A stretch of DNA of 64,000 bases from Paenibacillus piscarius (GCF_022234545.1 NZ_JAIEUI010000014.1:124001-188000), one strand, 5' to 3'. Positions 15,221 through 23,833 are shown, counted from the stretch's first letter. The notes: generated by a model not told the origin, from the sequence alone. A program made the numbers and translations.

Positions 15221-16107
15221 TGGAGCCCCCTGTATTCATTCGGATTGTTGTGAAAATGGTATAAATACAAATCCTCAAGTGTGGGTGCCTCATTCACAGC
15301 CCCCTCCATCGGTATCGTATCGCTAAGCACGCGAAGGATAACCCTGTCCTCTTCTCCATGATGAAGATTGGCTACACAGAATGAACGGCTGACCGCTTCA
15401 GCCTCTTGCTTTGGCAGCACACAACTCCATACCTTGCCGTCCATTTCATGGGCGATGCTGTCGGCTGGACGGTTAATAAGCAGCTTGCCGTCCTTAATCA
15501 TTAGAATAGTGTCTGAAATGTATTCGAGGTCAGATACAATATGCGTAGACAATATAACGATTTTATCCTTGGAGAAGCTTGCAATTAAGTTACGGAAATG
15601 CACCCGCTCCTTCGGATCAAGTCCTGCTGTAGGTTCGTCCAGCACCAGTATACTCGGGTTGTTAAGTACCGCTTGGGCGATTCCGAGCCGCTGCTTCATC
15701 CCGCCGGAGAAGGTACGAATCCTTTTGGCAGCGACTTCAGTTAGACCAACCAGTCCCAGCAGCTCCGTACTCCGGCATTTGGCCTCCTGCAGATTCATTC
15801 CCTTCAGTGCGGCAATATAGAGCATGAAATCCTTCGCGGTGAAATCCGGATAATAACCGAAATCCTGCGGAAGGTACCCGAGGACATTACGGTAATTCTC
15901 CCCCAGTTCCTTAAGCGTCCTTCCATCCAGATAAATATTGCCCTGTGTAGGGTTAAGCACACCGCAGATCATGCGCATCAGCGTTGTTTTTCCGGCCCCA
16001 TTTGCTCCGAGCATACCGTACACTCCCGGCTGCATCTGAATTGACATTTGATTAACTGCTGTTTTTCGCCCAAATTGCTTTGTTAACTTATCCAATTCTA
16101 ATTCCAT
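15217..16107 (-). CDS. ABC transporter ATP-binding protein (BcrA-like)
   Basis: A 296-residue ATPase of the drug/bacteriocin-export type. Walker A GANGAGKTT is near residue 38, the signature TFSGGMKQR near 133 and Walker B ILVLDEPTAGLDPKER near 155; the C-terminal tail is typical of CcmA/BcrA relatives. The start at 16107 is chosen because GGGAGGA lies 8 bases upstream; the frame extends 12 codons further without a site. It pairs with the coupled ABC-2 permease. A terminator separates it from the upstream VanZ-like gene, so it may have its own promoter or depend on read-through. Confidence 0.88.
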   Translation of the reverse strand: MELELDKLTKQFGRKTAVNQMSIQMQPGVYGMLGANGAGKTTLMRMICGVLNPTQGNIYLDGRTLKELGENYRNVLGYLPQDFGYYPDFTAKDFMLYIAALKGMNLQEAKCRSTELLGLVGLTEVAAKRIRTFSGGMKQRLGIAQAVLNNPSILVLDEPTAGLDPKERVHFRNLIASFSKDKIVILSTHIVSDLEYISDTILMIKDGKLLINRPADSIAHEMDGKVWSCVLPKQEAEAVSRSFCVANLHHGEEDRVILRVLSDTIPMEGAVNEAPTLEDLYLYHFHNNPNEYRGLQ

Positions 16108-16143
16108 GCTCCATCCTCCCAGAAGGTTGAAATTTGGAGACAA

Positions 16144-16191
16144 ACAAAAATCTGCCTACCCGTGATTATTTTACCTCGGGCAGGCAGATTG
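16144..16191 (-). terminator. Terminator after the VanZ-like gene
   Basis: The stem AATCTGCCT-ACCCG/CGGGC-AGGCAGATT (arms 16149-16162 and 16177-16190) is followed on the minus strand by TTTTTGTTTG. It closes the regulator-kinase-VanZ transcript. Confidence 0.8.
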
Positions 16192-16239
16192 AACTTTAAG
16201 ATTGAATCGTGATTTCATTTAGATAATCCTAAGAAAACA

Positions 16240-16794
16240 TTAAGCTTTGCTTCTACCGGTCCGCGAAGTGTGCATAGAACGCTGGAGGCTGCGGTTGAGA
16301 ACCGCAAAGAGGAAATAACCCGTTATTCCTCCCAACACGTTCAGAAGAATATCATCAATATCTGCAGAAGCTCCCAGAAAATATTGCACAAATTCAATTA
16401 TGAAGCTTGCAGTAAATACTATCAATGTGCTTCGTCCGAAAGACCTCAGCCTTGAAAATAAGAAGGGCAGAGAACAACCGAAGGGAATAAACATAATGAT
16501 ATTGGCAACGGCCTGTACAAGCATTTTCTCCTCTGACATGCCTTCTGAAGCCCTGAGCCAGCTTAAGGGAATAAGGTTCAAATGATAGACCTTCGGACGG
16601 AAGGCGTCTTCCCCCCATGCGGAGAAGATTGTAGCATACAGCACAATAACACTGGCTCCGGCAAATAATAATACGCTCAGTTGCTTGACTACACTCACTC
16701 TCCCCCTCAAAATCAAAAACACCGGCAGATAGAGCACTGCAACGGCGCCAATCAATATCCCCCCAATGATGAAATATCCCATTAGATCAGCCAT
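16240..16794 (-). CDS. VanZ-family membrane protein
   Basis: A 184-residue integral membrane protein with about five transmembrane helices. It has the VanZ-family landmarks NLIPLSWLR, NIIMFIPFGCSLPFLF and the glutamate-containing SFIIEFVQYFLGASADIDDILLNVLGG. The last of these is near the C-terminus and is the most conserved part of the family. VanZ is known for low-level teicoplanin and lipoglycopeptide resistance. The start at 16794 has AAGGAGG 5 bases upstream and lies just past the kinase stop; a longer frame to 16950 runs inside the kinase gene. It is the third gene of a VanR-VanS-VanZ-like unit. A role in envelope protection is inferred. Confidence 0.85.
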   Translation of the reverse strand: MADLMGYFIIGGILIGAVAVLYLPVFLILRGRVSVVKQLSVLLFAGASVIVLYATIFSAWGEDAFRPKVYHLNLIPLSWLRASEGMSEEKMLVQAVANIIMFIPFGCSLPFLFSRLRSFGRSTLIVFTASFIIEFVQYFLGASADIDDILLNVLGGITGYFLFAVLNRSLQRSMHTSRTGRSKA

Positions 16795-16795
16795 A

Positions 16796-17944
16796 TTAAC
16801 CTCCTTGTGAGAAAAGCGGTAGCCGGACACAGAACATCGTTTTCCCTTGCTCGCTATGCAGTTCAATTTCTCCCCCATGCAGGCTGATAATTTCTCTGGT
16901 AATAGCAAGTCCAAGCCCTGATCCTCCGGTCTTCGTAGAACGGGCATCATTCAAGCGGTAGAACTTTTCAAATATTTTATCCTGTTGATCGTGGGGAATC
17001 ATCGCCCCAGTGTTTATAAAGGAAATGATCGCCATTCCTTCACGAGTCTTCGCGTATACCCCAATCGTGCTGTTATCATCACTGTAGGCAATGGCATTCT
17101 TGAGAATGTTATGGAATGCCCGTGCCAATTTATCGGAATCGCCATGAACTGTTATTGTATCTTCCACCTCAACAATCATCTTCTTCCCGGAGGGCATCAG
17201 TGTAGGATAGAATTCATCGGGCATTTGGACCAGCATATAAGAGATATCGACAGGCTGCTGATCTAATTGGATAGACTGCTGATTAAACCGTTCAACTTCA
17301 AAAAAATCATTGATTAAACGCTCCAGATGATACGCTTTATCCAAAGCTATTTTCATATAATGCCGCTGCTGCTCTTCCGGCAAATTAGGATTTTCACTCA
17401 ATAAGCTTAAATATCCAAGGACAGAAGTGAGTGGTGTCTTAATATCATGAGCCAGATACATCACAAGATCCCTTTTGTTCTGCTCAGTCAGCTGTACCTC
17501 CAGAGCACGCTTTTGAAGAGTTTGCTTAATGAATATCAGCTTCTGCTCCATAGAAGACATCTCCGGTGACAGCTGGATCTCCGCATCATCCTGGATCAAC
17601 GCATCGACTCCTGCATCGACCTCGTTAAAATACTTGGTAAACCATGATAATGAAAAATAAAAAAACAGCAGAAAAAACGCTGATATGGCGGTCAGCATAA
17701 TAATCTCCCAATGTTCACGAAGAACACTATTGTAAATGGCAAGCGCCTGTTCATACTTATATCCAGTAAAGAACTGCAACAGCCGGACCCCCTCCTTGCC
17801 CAGCCTTCCCCGCACTAATAGATACAGCCCATCCACTGCCACAAGAGCAAGAGCAATCAATACAAGCATCCTAATAAATACTTTCGCTCTCAGCTTCGCG
17901 TAATTCAGGCTCATTGGCTTTTTAGGTTTCAATTTTATATCCAA
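16796..17944 (-). CDS. Sensor histidine kinase, VanS-like
   Basis: A membrane kinase of 382 residues. It has two transmembrane helices (about 24-46 and 80-102) separated by a short external loop of about 35 residues. Next comes the dimerisation/phosphoacceptor domain with YLAHDIKTPLTSVLGYLSLL (histidine near residue 166) and an ATPase domain with N box (FHNILKNAIAYSDD) and the GSGLGLAI glycine loop. The close spacing and the wording of the H box resemble VanS of the VanRSZ systems. It overlaps the regulator gene by 23 bases. The ligand is unknown, and a cell-wall-active peptide is one possibility from context. Confidence 0.86.
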   Translation of the reverse strand: MDIKLKPKKPMSLNYAKLRAKVFIRMLVLIALALVAVDGLYLLVRGRLGKEGVRLLQFFTGYKYEQALAIYNSVLREHWEIIMLTAISAFFLLFFYFSLSWFTKYFNEVDAGVDALIQDDAEIQLSPEMSSMEQKLIFIKQTLQKRALEVQLTEQNKRDLVMYLAHDIKTPLTSVLGYLSLLSENPNLPEEQQRHYMKIALDKAYHLERLINDFFEVERFNQQSIQLDQQPVDISYMLVQMPDEFYPTLMPSGKKMIVEVEDTITVHGDSDKLARAFHNILKNAIAYSDDNSTIGVYAKTREGMAIISFINTGAMIPHDQQDKIFEKFYRLNDARSTKTGGSGLGLAITREIISLHGGEIELHSEQGKTMFCVRLPLFSQGG

Positions 17945-18638
17945 CTCCCCAGATGGTCCGAATCCATTTCGGATGTTCTACGGAATCCTTCATTTTTTCA
18001 CGCAGATGCCGGATATGTACAGTGATCGTATTGTTATTTTTATTGTAATATTCATTGCCCCATATCGCGTGAAATAATTGCTCGGAGCTAACCACTCTTC
18101 CCTTATGCTCACACAGCATTCTGAGAATTGAAAACTCAGTTGGTGTAAGGGATAAAGCCTCTTCGTTCAGCCAGCACTCATGCGTCTCCACATTCATGCG
18201 TAAGCCCGAGCAGGAGATCATCCCTTCGCTGGATTCCGACATGGACCGGTACTTTGTATATCTGCGCAACTGTGCCTTCACCCGGGCAACCATTTCAAGC
18301 GGACGGAACGGTTTGGTGATATAGTCATCTGCTCCCAAGGTAAGACCGGTAATTTTATCTGTCTCTTCATCCTTGGCCGTGAGCATAATGACAGGAAAAT
18401 GATACTTTTCCCGGATACGCTGGCACACTGTAAAACCGTTGAGATCCGGGAGCATAATATCCAGAATAGCGAGATTCACCTTTTCACGCTCAATATAATC
18501 CAAAGCGTCTTGTCCGTTATCGAATTTTGCAACATTGTAATTCTCATTTTTCAGGTAAATCTCAATGAGATCAGTAATGGCTTGCTCATCATCCACCACC
18601 ACAATAGTCCCACCCATTTGGTTATCGCCTGCCTTCAT
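17922..18638 (-). CDS. OmpR-family response regulator, VanR-like
   Basis: A 238-residue DNA-binding regulator. The receiver domain occupies residues 8-125 with an acidic pair (VVDDEQ), phosphoacceptor Asp in LAILDIMLPDLNG and Lys in DDYITKPF. A winged-helix output domain follows at about 140-236 (ECWLNEEALSLTPTEFSILRML, RTIWGVGYKI). It probably pairs with the overlapping kinase. The first ATG (18638) has an AAGG site further back, and an ATG at codon 8 (18617) is an alternative. The gene follows the M16 peptidase of the RiPP cluster by 65 bases in the same direction. Confidence 0.88.
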   Translation of the reverse strand: MKAGDNQMGGTIVVVDDEQAITDLIEIYLKNENYNVAKFDNGQDALDYIEREKVNLAILDIMLPDLNGFTVCQRIREKYHFPVIMLTAKDEETDKITGLTLGADDYITKPFRPLEMVARVKAQLRRYTKYRSMSESSEGMISCSGLRMNVETHECWLNEEALSLTPTEFSILRMLCEHKGRVVSSEQLFHAIWGNEYYNKNNNTITVHIRHLREKMKDSVEHPKWIRTIWGVGYKIET

Positions 18639-18653
18639 TGCATGAATACAGTT

Positions 18654-18686
18654 ATTGTAGCAGAAAATCCCAAAATAATTGTAGCA
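18654..18686 (-). promoter_or_regulatory. Direct repeat ATTGTAGCA x2 before the VanR-like gene
   Basis: ATTGTAGCA occurs at 18654-18662 and again at 18678-18686, 24 bases apart. On the minus strand each reads TGCTACAAT, which also contains a -10-like TACAAT. The pair lies directly upstream of the response regulator gene and may be its autoregulatory site. No protein is shown to bind. Confidence 0.4.
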
Positions 18687-18703
18687 ATTTTCTTATTAAA
18701 TTC

Positions 18704-19945
18704 TTAAGGTTTTCCTAAAATAGTGGAAAAGTGTTCATCCAGCCACGCTTCTTCCACTACCACTGCAACCTCTTCACCTTGATTAAGCCAGGCAGACAAC
18801 TGCTCTATAACCTCTTCAGAGGATATCTCATCCAGAAATGAACAATACTCCTCCGTTGCATATACGGGTTCGTGATAAAGTGCTGATGATACCAATTCTT
18901 TCATAACTAGCTCCGGTGAAAGTTCATTTATAGAGATTTGGCTTTTGTAGGCTCTTATAATCTCTGGTAACAACTGATTGTTAACCAACACACTTATTGT
19001 TTCACGATACAAATATCGGGAACTCTGATCTGGAGGTGAACAACACTGAATAAGGTCTGATTGGAGAAGATATATACACAGAAATGTGCAGAATTCATTG
19101 TAACGAAGCTTAGCTATATGGATTGATTCCGTTGAAAAGGCAGTACGAAGACAATAATCCAAAACTACAAGTGCTGTATCCTTAGTGACTTTACTCCGAG
19201 CACGATCTTCATAGCCTTCCGGCGCTTCGCACACAAATAAGCCACACCTGGTAGCTTTGGCTGTTTTTAATACATATTTATTAGCTAGCACTCTTTTAAA
19301 AGGGGATTGGCTCTCTTCATATAATGGCTGAAAATGTTCGATAGTCCTGACAGTTTCCCTATCCTTCAGGAAGCATTCTTCACCGCTCCGGCTCACTGCT
19401 ATAATATGAGCTGGCACATTACAGTATGTTCTTTGGTGGAACACTTGTATATCCTCATAAGTAATGTTATTCAGTCCCTCTCGCCTTCCAAGGGGTTTAG
19501 AGTCGAATAGCTCAGTACAACCCATCAGGATATTGAACAGACTGTTTGCATTATTCTCATTGAGCCGTTCGTATTCATCATTAATATCTCTCATCGCCTC
19601 CTCCATATCCCTTTCTTTTAACAAACGTCCTGAATAGATTTCAAGCAATAGCTCAATCGCCTGGCAGATATCCTCCGTATGATCAGAACAAGTTATCTCA
19701 TAGAGTGTTTTATCGAAATCTGTTGTTCCTTTAATTCTGAATCGGCGTGGAGCAATCTGTGAAGCATTCGCCAGAGAGAGAATGAGCATATGCTCCAGAT
19801 AATGTGCTATTCCTTTGCAATCTCCATCGCTAAGTGACCCTACTTTAACGGCTAAGGTAATGATAGCATCACCGTCTTTACTTTTTTTGAAATGTGTATA
19901 TTTCAAATTCCGATCCTTATCCATGAACTGACAGCCTTCCTTCAT
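18704..19945 (-). CDS. M16-family (insulinase-like) zinc peptidase of the RiPP cluster
   Basis: A 413-residue peptidase. The inverted zinc motif HYLEH is at residues 48-52 (His48, Glu51, His52), and a further glutamate about 72 residues on (Glu124, in RDINDEYERL) fits the third zinc ligand of the HxxEH-x74-E family. It is a single-unit protein, about half the size of insulinase. Relatives next to radical SAM enzymes (AlbF/PqqF type) cut or mature peptides. It overlaps the end of the exporter gene. The start at 19945 has AGGAG 9 bases upstream; an ATG at 19924 (GGAAGG, 10 bases) is also possible. A role in removing the leader of the Cys-rich peptide is inferred. Confidence 0.85.
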   Translation of the reverse strand: MKEGCQFMDKDRNLKYTHFKKSKDGDAIITLAVKVGSLSDGDCKGIAHYLEHMLILSLANASQIAPRRFRIKGTTDFDKTLYEITCSDHTEDICQAIELLLEIYSGRLLKERDMEEAMRDINDEYERLNENNANSLFNILMGCTELFDSKPLGRREGLNNITYEDIQVFHQRTYCNVPAHIIAVSRSGEECFLKDRETVRTIEHFQPLYEESQSPFKRVLANKYVLKTAKATRCGLFVCEAPEGYEDRARSKVTKDTALVVLDYCLRTAFSTESIHIAKLRYNEFCTFLCIYLLQSDLIQCCSPPDQSSRYLYRETISVLVNNQLLPEIIRAYKSQISINELSPELVMKELVSSALYHEPVYATEEYCSFLDEISSEEVIEQLSAWLNQGEEVAVVVEEAWLDEHFSTILGKP

Positions 19946-21752
19946 TGACAACGTCTCCTACATTATATTTCTCGGCCTGAAGTGTGAACATTTCTCTGAA
20001 TTTGCCCTCCTTGCACATAAGCTCTTCAAATGAACCGCACTCGCAAATTCGATGATTGTCAATCACAATTATCTGGTCCACGAGTTTAGCTGTAGTAAAT
20101 CTGTGTGAAATGAGAATGCAGGTCCTGCTTCTGATCATCTCTTCAATTCCCATATAAAACTCATGTTCAGCAACAGGGTCAAGGGAGGCTGTAGGCTCGT
20201 CCATAATGGTTATTGGTGCATCCGCAAAAAAAGCACGGGTGATCGCAAGCTTCTGCCACTGTCCAACAGAAATTTCCGTCCCTTCGGACCATTCATTCTG
20301 CAACTGAGTTTGGTAACTATGGGGCAGCTTATGGATGAATTCCGCAGCGCCTGTACGCTGTGCGGCCTCATACATCCTCAATGTATTCGCTTTATCTTCA
20401 TAGTTGCCGAACTTGATATTATCTTCAACACTCATTGGATAATGGATGAAATCCTGGAATACCACCGAAAAATTGTTCCTGTAAGAATTTTTGCTGTACG
20501 ATTTGATGTCAACGCCATCTACAGATATATAGCCAGAGCTAGGCTCATACAGGCCGCTAAGCATTTTGATAAGAGTGGTTTTACCGGAGCCGTTCAAACC
20601 AACAACAAGATAGGATTGTCCAGCCCTTAACTCAAGATTAATATCTTCAAGAACATAGGATTCAAGCTTCGGATATTTAAAATATACATGATGCAGGTTA
20701 ATGGTTCGAAAATCGTTGAGCGAAACCTCATTCCCGGATGACGAAGAGGTTATTTCTTTATCCAGCAAATTGAACAGGGCGCTCATGTATAAGTTATCAT
20801 TGTAAGTGTTAGCAAAGGTCACGATCATATTTCCAATGGCTTGCATAAGGTTCTCAATGGAATTAATGTACATGACTATAAGACCTACACCGAGTTTTCT
20901 TTTTATACCATCAATAATGATGTAAAGAGTGAAGCAGAACTTAGTGAGCAATTCGAGTGAATCTCCACTGGCCTGAATTGCTGTATTCCGTTTTCGGATG
21001 CCTCTGTCTTCCGTCAAATATTTATTATACGTAGAGGAGACCCTCTGGATCAGTTCGGGTCCTGTACGGGTAATTTTGAGCTCTTTAATATTCTCATATC
21101 TGATCATTAATGATTTGATCGCCGTAACCAGTCGCAGGTTCTCCAATCTGCTATTATAGATGTTATGCAGTTTGGAAGATATCTTAATATTGATGACCAG
21201 CACAGGAATAAACGTCAACAAAAGCAGACCGATAATCGCCGGTTTGTACAATATAATGATTCCGATTACCCCTAATAGAACCACGCCATTCTGAAGAATA
21301 GACACTAGATTATTTAGTATGCTGATGGATCGGCTTAATGCCTCGCTGTTCACCTTATTGAGCTGGTCATACAAAATGGGATCATCGAAATGACTAACTT
21401 CCAGACTGTCGATTCTATCAAGAATCATATTTGTTATGTATAAATTCACATAATCACACTGCATATCTTTATAAAACTTATTAAGTTTTTGGAGAACACC
21501 ATTAATCACCCACATCCCGCAATTCAACGCGAGCCATAAGATCACATCGCGTAATTCATAGTCCTTGCTTATATAAGCCAAGGTATTTAAAAACCGGCTC
21601 CATATAATGGTGTTTATTGGAACGATGGCTCCAAGGAGAAGGGTTATGATTAAGATTGCTGTCATTGTTCTTCTTGATGCCTTCCAGACAAAATGCAACG
21701 TTCTGCTGGTAATGCCTATATTCGTCCAAAAACCAGGAAGTAATGATTTCAT
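19917..21752 (-). CDS. ABC transporter, fused membrane and ATPase domains (RiPP exporter)
   Basis: A 611-residue half-transporter with six transmembrane helices (residues about 25-310) and a C-terminal ATPase domain. Walker A is GLNGSGKTT, the signature is the variant ISVGQWQK, and Walker B is ITIMDEPTASLD. No N-terminal C39 peptidase domain is present, so leader removal must be done by another protein, plausibly the adjacent M16 peptidase. The start at 21752 follows a GGCAGGTG site; a frame extending to 21815 would begin 11 bases after the precursor stop, inside a hairpin. It directly follows the precursor gene, which makes export of the modified peptide the likely role. Confidence 0.88.
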   Translation of the reverse strand: MKSLLPGFWTNIGITSRTLHFVWKASRRTMTAILIITLLLGAIVPINTIIWSRFLNTLAYISKDYELRDVILWLALNCGMWVINGVLQKLNKFYKDMQCDYVNLYITNMILDRIDSLEVSHFDDPILYDQLNKVNSEALSRSISILNNLVSILQNGVVLLGVIGIIILYKPAIIGLLLLTFIPVLVINIKISSKLHNIYNSRLENLRLVTAIKSLMIRYENIKELKITRTGPELIQRVSSTYNKYLTEDRGIRKRNTAIQASGDSLELLTKFCFTLYIIIDGIKRKLGVGLIVMYINSIENLMQAIGNMIVTFANTYNDNLYMSALFNLLDKEITSSSSGNEVSLNDFRTINLHHVYFKYPKLESYVLEDINLELRAGQSYLVVGLNGSGKTTLIKMLSGLYEPSSGYISVDGVDIKSYSKNSYRNNFSVVFQDFIHYPMSVEDNIKFGNYEDKANTLRMYEAAQRTGAAEFIHKLPHSYQTQLQNEWSEGTEISVGQWQKLAITRAFFADAPITIMDEPTASLDPVAEHEFYMGIEEMIRSRTCILISHRFTTAKLVDQIIVIDNHRICECGSFEELMCKEGKFREMFTLQAEKYNVGDVVNEGRLSVHG

Positions 21753-21778
21753 CTTAACACCTGCCTGTAAATCAACAA

Positions 21779-21808
21779 GAAGAAGCCCTTCGATAGCAGA
21801 ACTTCTTC
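21779..21808 (-). terminator. Hairpin between precursor and exporter genes (partial terminator or processing site)
   Basis: The 7-bp stem GAAGAAG/CTTCTTC encloses further TTC/GAA pairing and is followed on the minus strand by TTGTTGATTT. It lies 19 bases past the precursor stop and 26 bases before the exporter start. Such a weak terminator would favour high precursor mRNA over the downstream genes, a common arrangement in peptide operons. This role is inferred. Confidence 0.55.
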
Positions 21809-21826
21809 CCGTCAATTTAGATTACG

Positions 21827-22039
21827 TTAGCTTCTGTGAATCGTCGTAGTAGCATTTCTATCATTGCCGGAACCATAACTGGAGCTGGTACAGTCGCAGC
21901 CACAGTGGAAGCAACTATCACTATTGCCACGCGCACCGGTAAACTGTCCACCGCCGGAACCACACATGCAAGCCATCGGCTCAAAGTGCGCCTCCAGACC
22001 CGAACTCATGTCCCGACCAACAGGATTGATCAGTTTCAT
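21827..22039 (-). CDS. Six-cysteine RiPP precursor peptide (candidate)
   Basis: A 70-residue peptide with a strong AAGGAGG-type ribosome site 7 bases before its ATG, lying between the radical SAM maturase and the exporter. Residues 1-23 lack cysteine and end in GLEAHFEPMA, which reads as a leader. Residues 24-50 hold six cysteines: C24 and C26, then C43, C46, C48 and C50, separated by a Gly/Ser-rich stretch. The last 20 residues are polar with many Ser, Thr and Asn. Radical SAM/SPASM enzymes join cysteine sulfur to neighbouring residues in sactipeptides and ranthipeptides. The layout resembles Clo7bot-type Cys-rich peptides, but I do not recognise a named product. The function (bacteriocin or signal) is unknown. 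Confidence 0.8.
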   Translation of the reverse strand: MKLINPVGRDMSSGLEAHFEPMACMCGSGGGQFTGARGNSDSCFHCGCDCTSSSYGSGNDRNATTTIHRS

Positions 22040-22096
22040 GCTTATTCCTCCTTTTTAATCTCATTTATAAAAATATACATTTGTATATTTTTACCG

Positions 22097-23671
22097 TCAT
22101 TTTGCAATAATCTCATTAAGCTCCATTAGGGATTCAGGATCATGCTCCAGAATTTCATGATAGAGACTGAGACTCTGATCAAGAAGATACCTGATGTATC
22201 GGCAGCCGCTATGGCGGTAAGATAAATCGACTTTTTCCTCATCAAAACAATCAATGTAACAGCTTGTACAAAGATGCACTGCCCAGCATTTATCGCAGTA
22301 TTCAACAGATTTCTCCATAAAATTATGGACGTAATGTTTCTGAATGGATTGAATGTTAAAACCCTCATCCACGTTACCCAGAAAAGGAACACTGCCTACC
22401 CGCTCACATGGAAGGAAATTACCATCCACATTAACATGAAGCCTTCTTGATCCGGGCACACAACAACCATTAAAATAGTAATTCTCCATTGGGACCGGCC
22501 GTATATCCCGTCTATGGATCATATGAAGAAACTTCCTCATTTGGCCGTTGGAAAAAAGCTTATTACGGGCATGTGCATCTCTCTTATTATCGACACTCCA
22601 GGAAAACAGCGGATCAATGGATTTATCTTCCCTATAGGATTTATCCTCAATACTGGTTGGTTCCAGATACTCTTCTGCAGTACGGCCATAAGACACATAG
22701 GAGGCATTCACAGTCACTGGCTTGGGCAACCATTCTGTGTTGTCGAAAAAGTCCTGAATCTTATTGTATTTCTCCACCAGATTAGAGCCGCTTGCAACCA
22801 GGCTGAAGTATAACGTATCTCCACTTTCATCCTTAGAGTGATTCTTCTCTTTGGCTTCTACAAGATGTTTTATACCACGCATAACATGCTTGAAGCTCCC
22901 ACTTCCGTCCTGGAAGACACGGTTCTCATCATGAATCTCCTCTGGCCCATCCAGACTAACCAGCACAACAAAATTGTGTTCTACCAGATATTCAGCGATC
23001 TCCTTCGTTATTAAGACTGCATTGGTAGTCATTGAGAATCCCAGTTTCTTATCAACTACAAGATTCTCCGCATACTCAACACATTGTTTAATCAGTTTAA
23101 AATTCAGCAGAGGCTCTCCACCGTAAAATGCCAGAAAAAATTCCTCGGCCACTCTAGGGTAGGTATAGTCTATAGCTTTTTTTGCCGTTTCAAATGTCAT
23201 ATCCCGGTCATTATATCCGTGAAAATCATTATGGGAATCTTGATAAATGCAGTAATTACATCTTAAGTTACATCGTTCAGTAACCTCCAAAGTGAGCTGG
23301 TTCATGTTGTATTGCAGATAATTCTCCAAAGCGCTGACGTGCGGGCCGGAGAAACATGTAACCGGAGGTGCAGATAAGATATGCTCTTGATCGGTGCATT
23401 CCTTGATTTCCTGCAGGGCTGCTTCAAGTGCTTCCTTCTCCATATCAAGCTCGAAAAGCGAATCAAACTGATCAGAGTCAAAAAGACAGGATAGAACGGT
23501 ATACACATTCTCATTAATCCTAAAAATTTTCCCCGTTCCTGTATCGTAGAAGTACTTCCGTTCAGATGTCTCAAAGGGTTTACCTAACCGGTAGAAATGA
23601 TTGCCTCTTTGTAAGTTTTGAAAAAAGGGTTTAAATTTCATAATGTTAGCGTCCAGCGTTTCATTAATCAT
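22097..23671 (-). CDS. Radical SAM/SPASM peptide maturase
   Basis: An enzyme of 524 residues. The N-terminal ~100 residues form a separate domain, probably for leader recognition. The radical SAM core follows, with CNLRCNYC placing the cluster cysteines at 134, 138 and 141 and FYGGEPLL at about 182-189. The C-terminal SPASM region is cysteine-rich (GCCVPGSRR, LPCERVG, CDKCWAVHLCTSC, CFDEE, SGCRY), enough for two auxiliary Fe-S clusters. This set is typical of thioether-forming RiPP maturases of the SCIFF/CcpM/sactisynthase group. GGAGGAG before 23671 picks that ATG over one ten codons earlier. It is the first gene after the LytTR boxes and directly precedes the Cys-rich precursor, its likely substrate. 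Confidence 0.92.
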   Translation of the reverse strand: MINETLDANIMKFKPFFQNLQRGNHFYRLGKPFETSERKYFYDTGTGKIFRINENVYTVLSCLFDSDQFDSLFELDMEKEALEAALQEIKECTDQEHILSAPPVTCFSGPHVSALENYLQYNMNQLTLEVTERCNLRCNYCIYQDSHNDFHGYNDRDMTFETAKKAIDYTYPRVAEEFFLAFYGGEPLLNFKLIKQCVEYAENLVVDKKLGFSMTTNAVLITKEIAEYLVEHNFVVLVSLDGPEEIHDENRVFQDGSGSFKHVMRGIKHLVEAKEKNHSKDESGDTLYFSLVASGSNLVEKYNKIQDFFDNTEWLPKPVTVNASYVSYGRTAEEYLEPTSIEDKSYREDKSIDPLFSWSVDNKRDAHARNKLFSNGQMRKFLHMIHRRDIRPVPMENYYFNGCCVPGSRRLHVNVDGNFLPCERVGSVPFLGNVDEGFNIQSIQKHYVHNFMEKSVEYCDKCWAVHLCTSCYIDCFDEEKVDLSYRHSGCRYIRYLLDQSLSLYHEILEHDPESLMELNEIIAK

Positions 23672-23747
23672 AACGTTCTCCTCCATCTTTTTTCTGGGCA
23701 TGGCTGGATTATGTTAATTTTTTCACAAAGATGATCTCTAACTAGAA

Positions 23748-23809
23748 ATTATCATTCCGAACCAATAATGTATATAATTTCAAACTGAGTGGTATCTATT
23801 TCTTACTGT
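23748..23809 (-). promoter_or_regulatory. LytTR (AgrA/ComE-type) direct-repeat boxes and -10 of the maturase operon
   Basis: On the minus strand ACAGTAAGA (23809-23801) and TCAGTTTGA (23788-23780) are separated by exactly 12 bases, a 21-base period. Each is preceded by ATACC, making longer similar units. This is the classic spacing of LytTR-regulator sites such as ACA-TT--G repeats of AgrA, ComE and PlnC. A -10-like GATAAT lies at 23753-23748, 26 bases further on. No -35 is evident, consistent with activator dependence. The LytTR regulator is encoded two genes upstream. Confidence 0.75.
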
Positions 23810-23833
23810 GCGGTATTCTAGGGGAACAACTTC

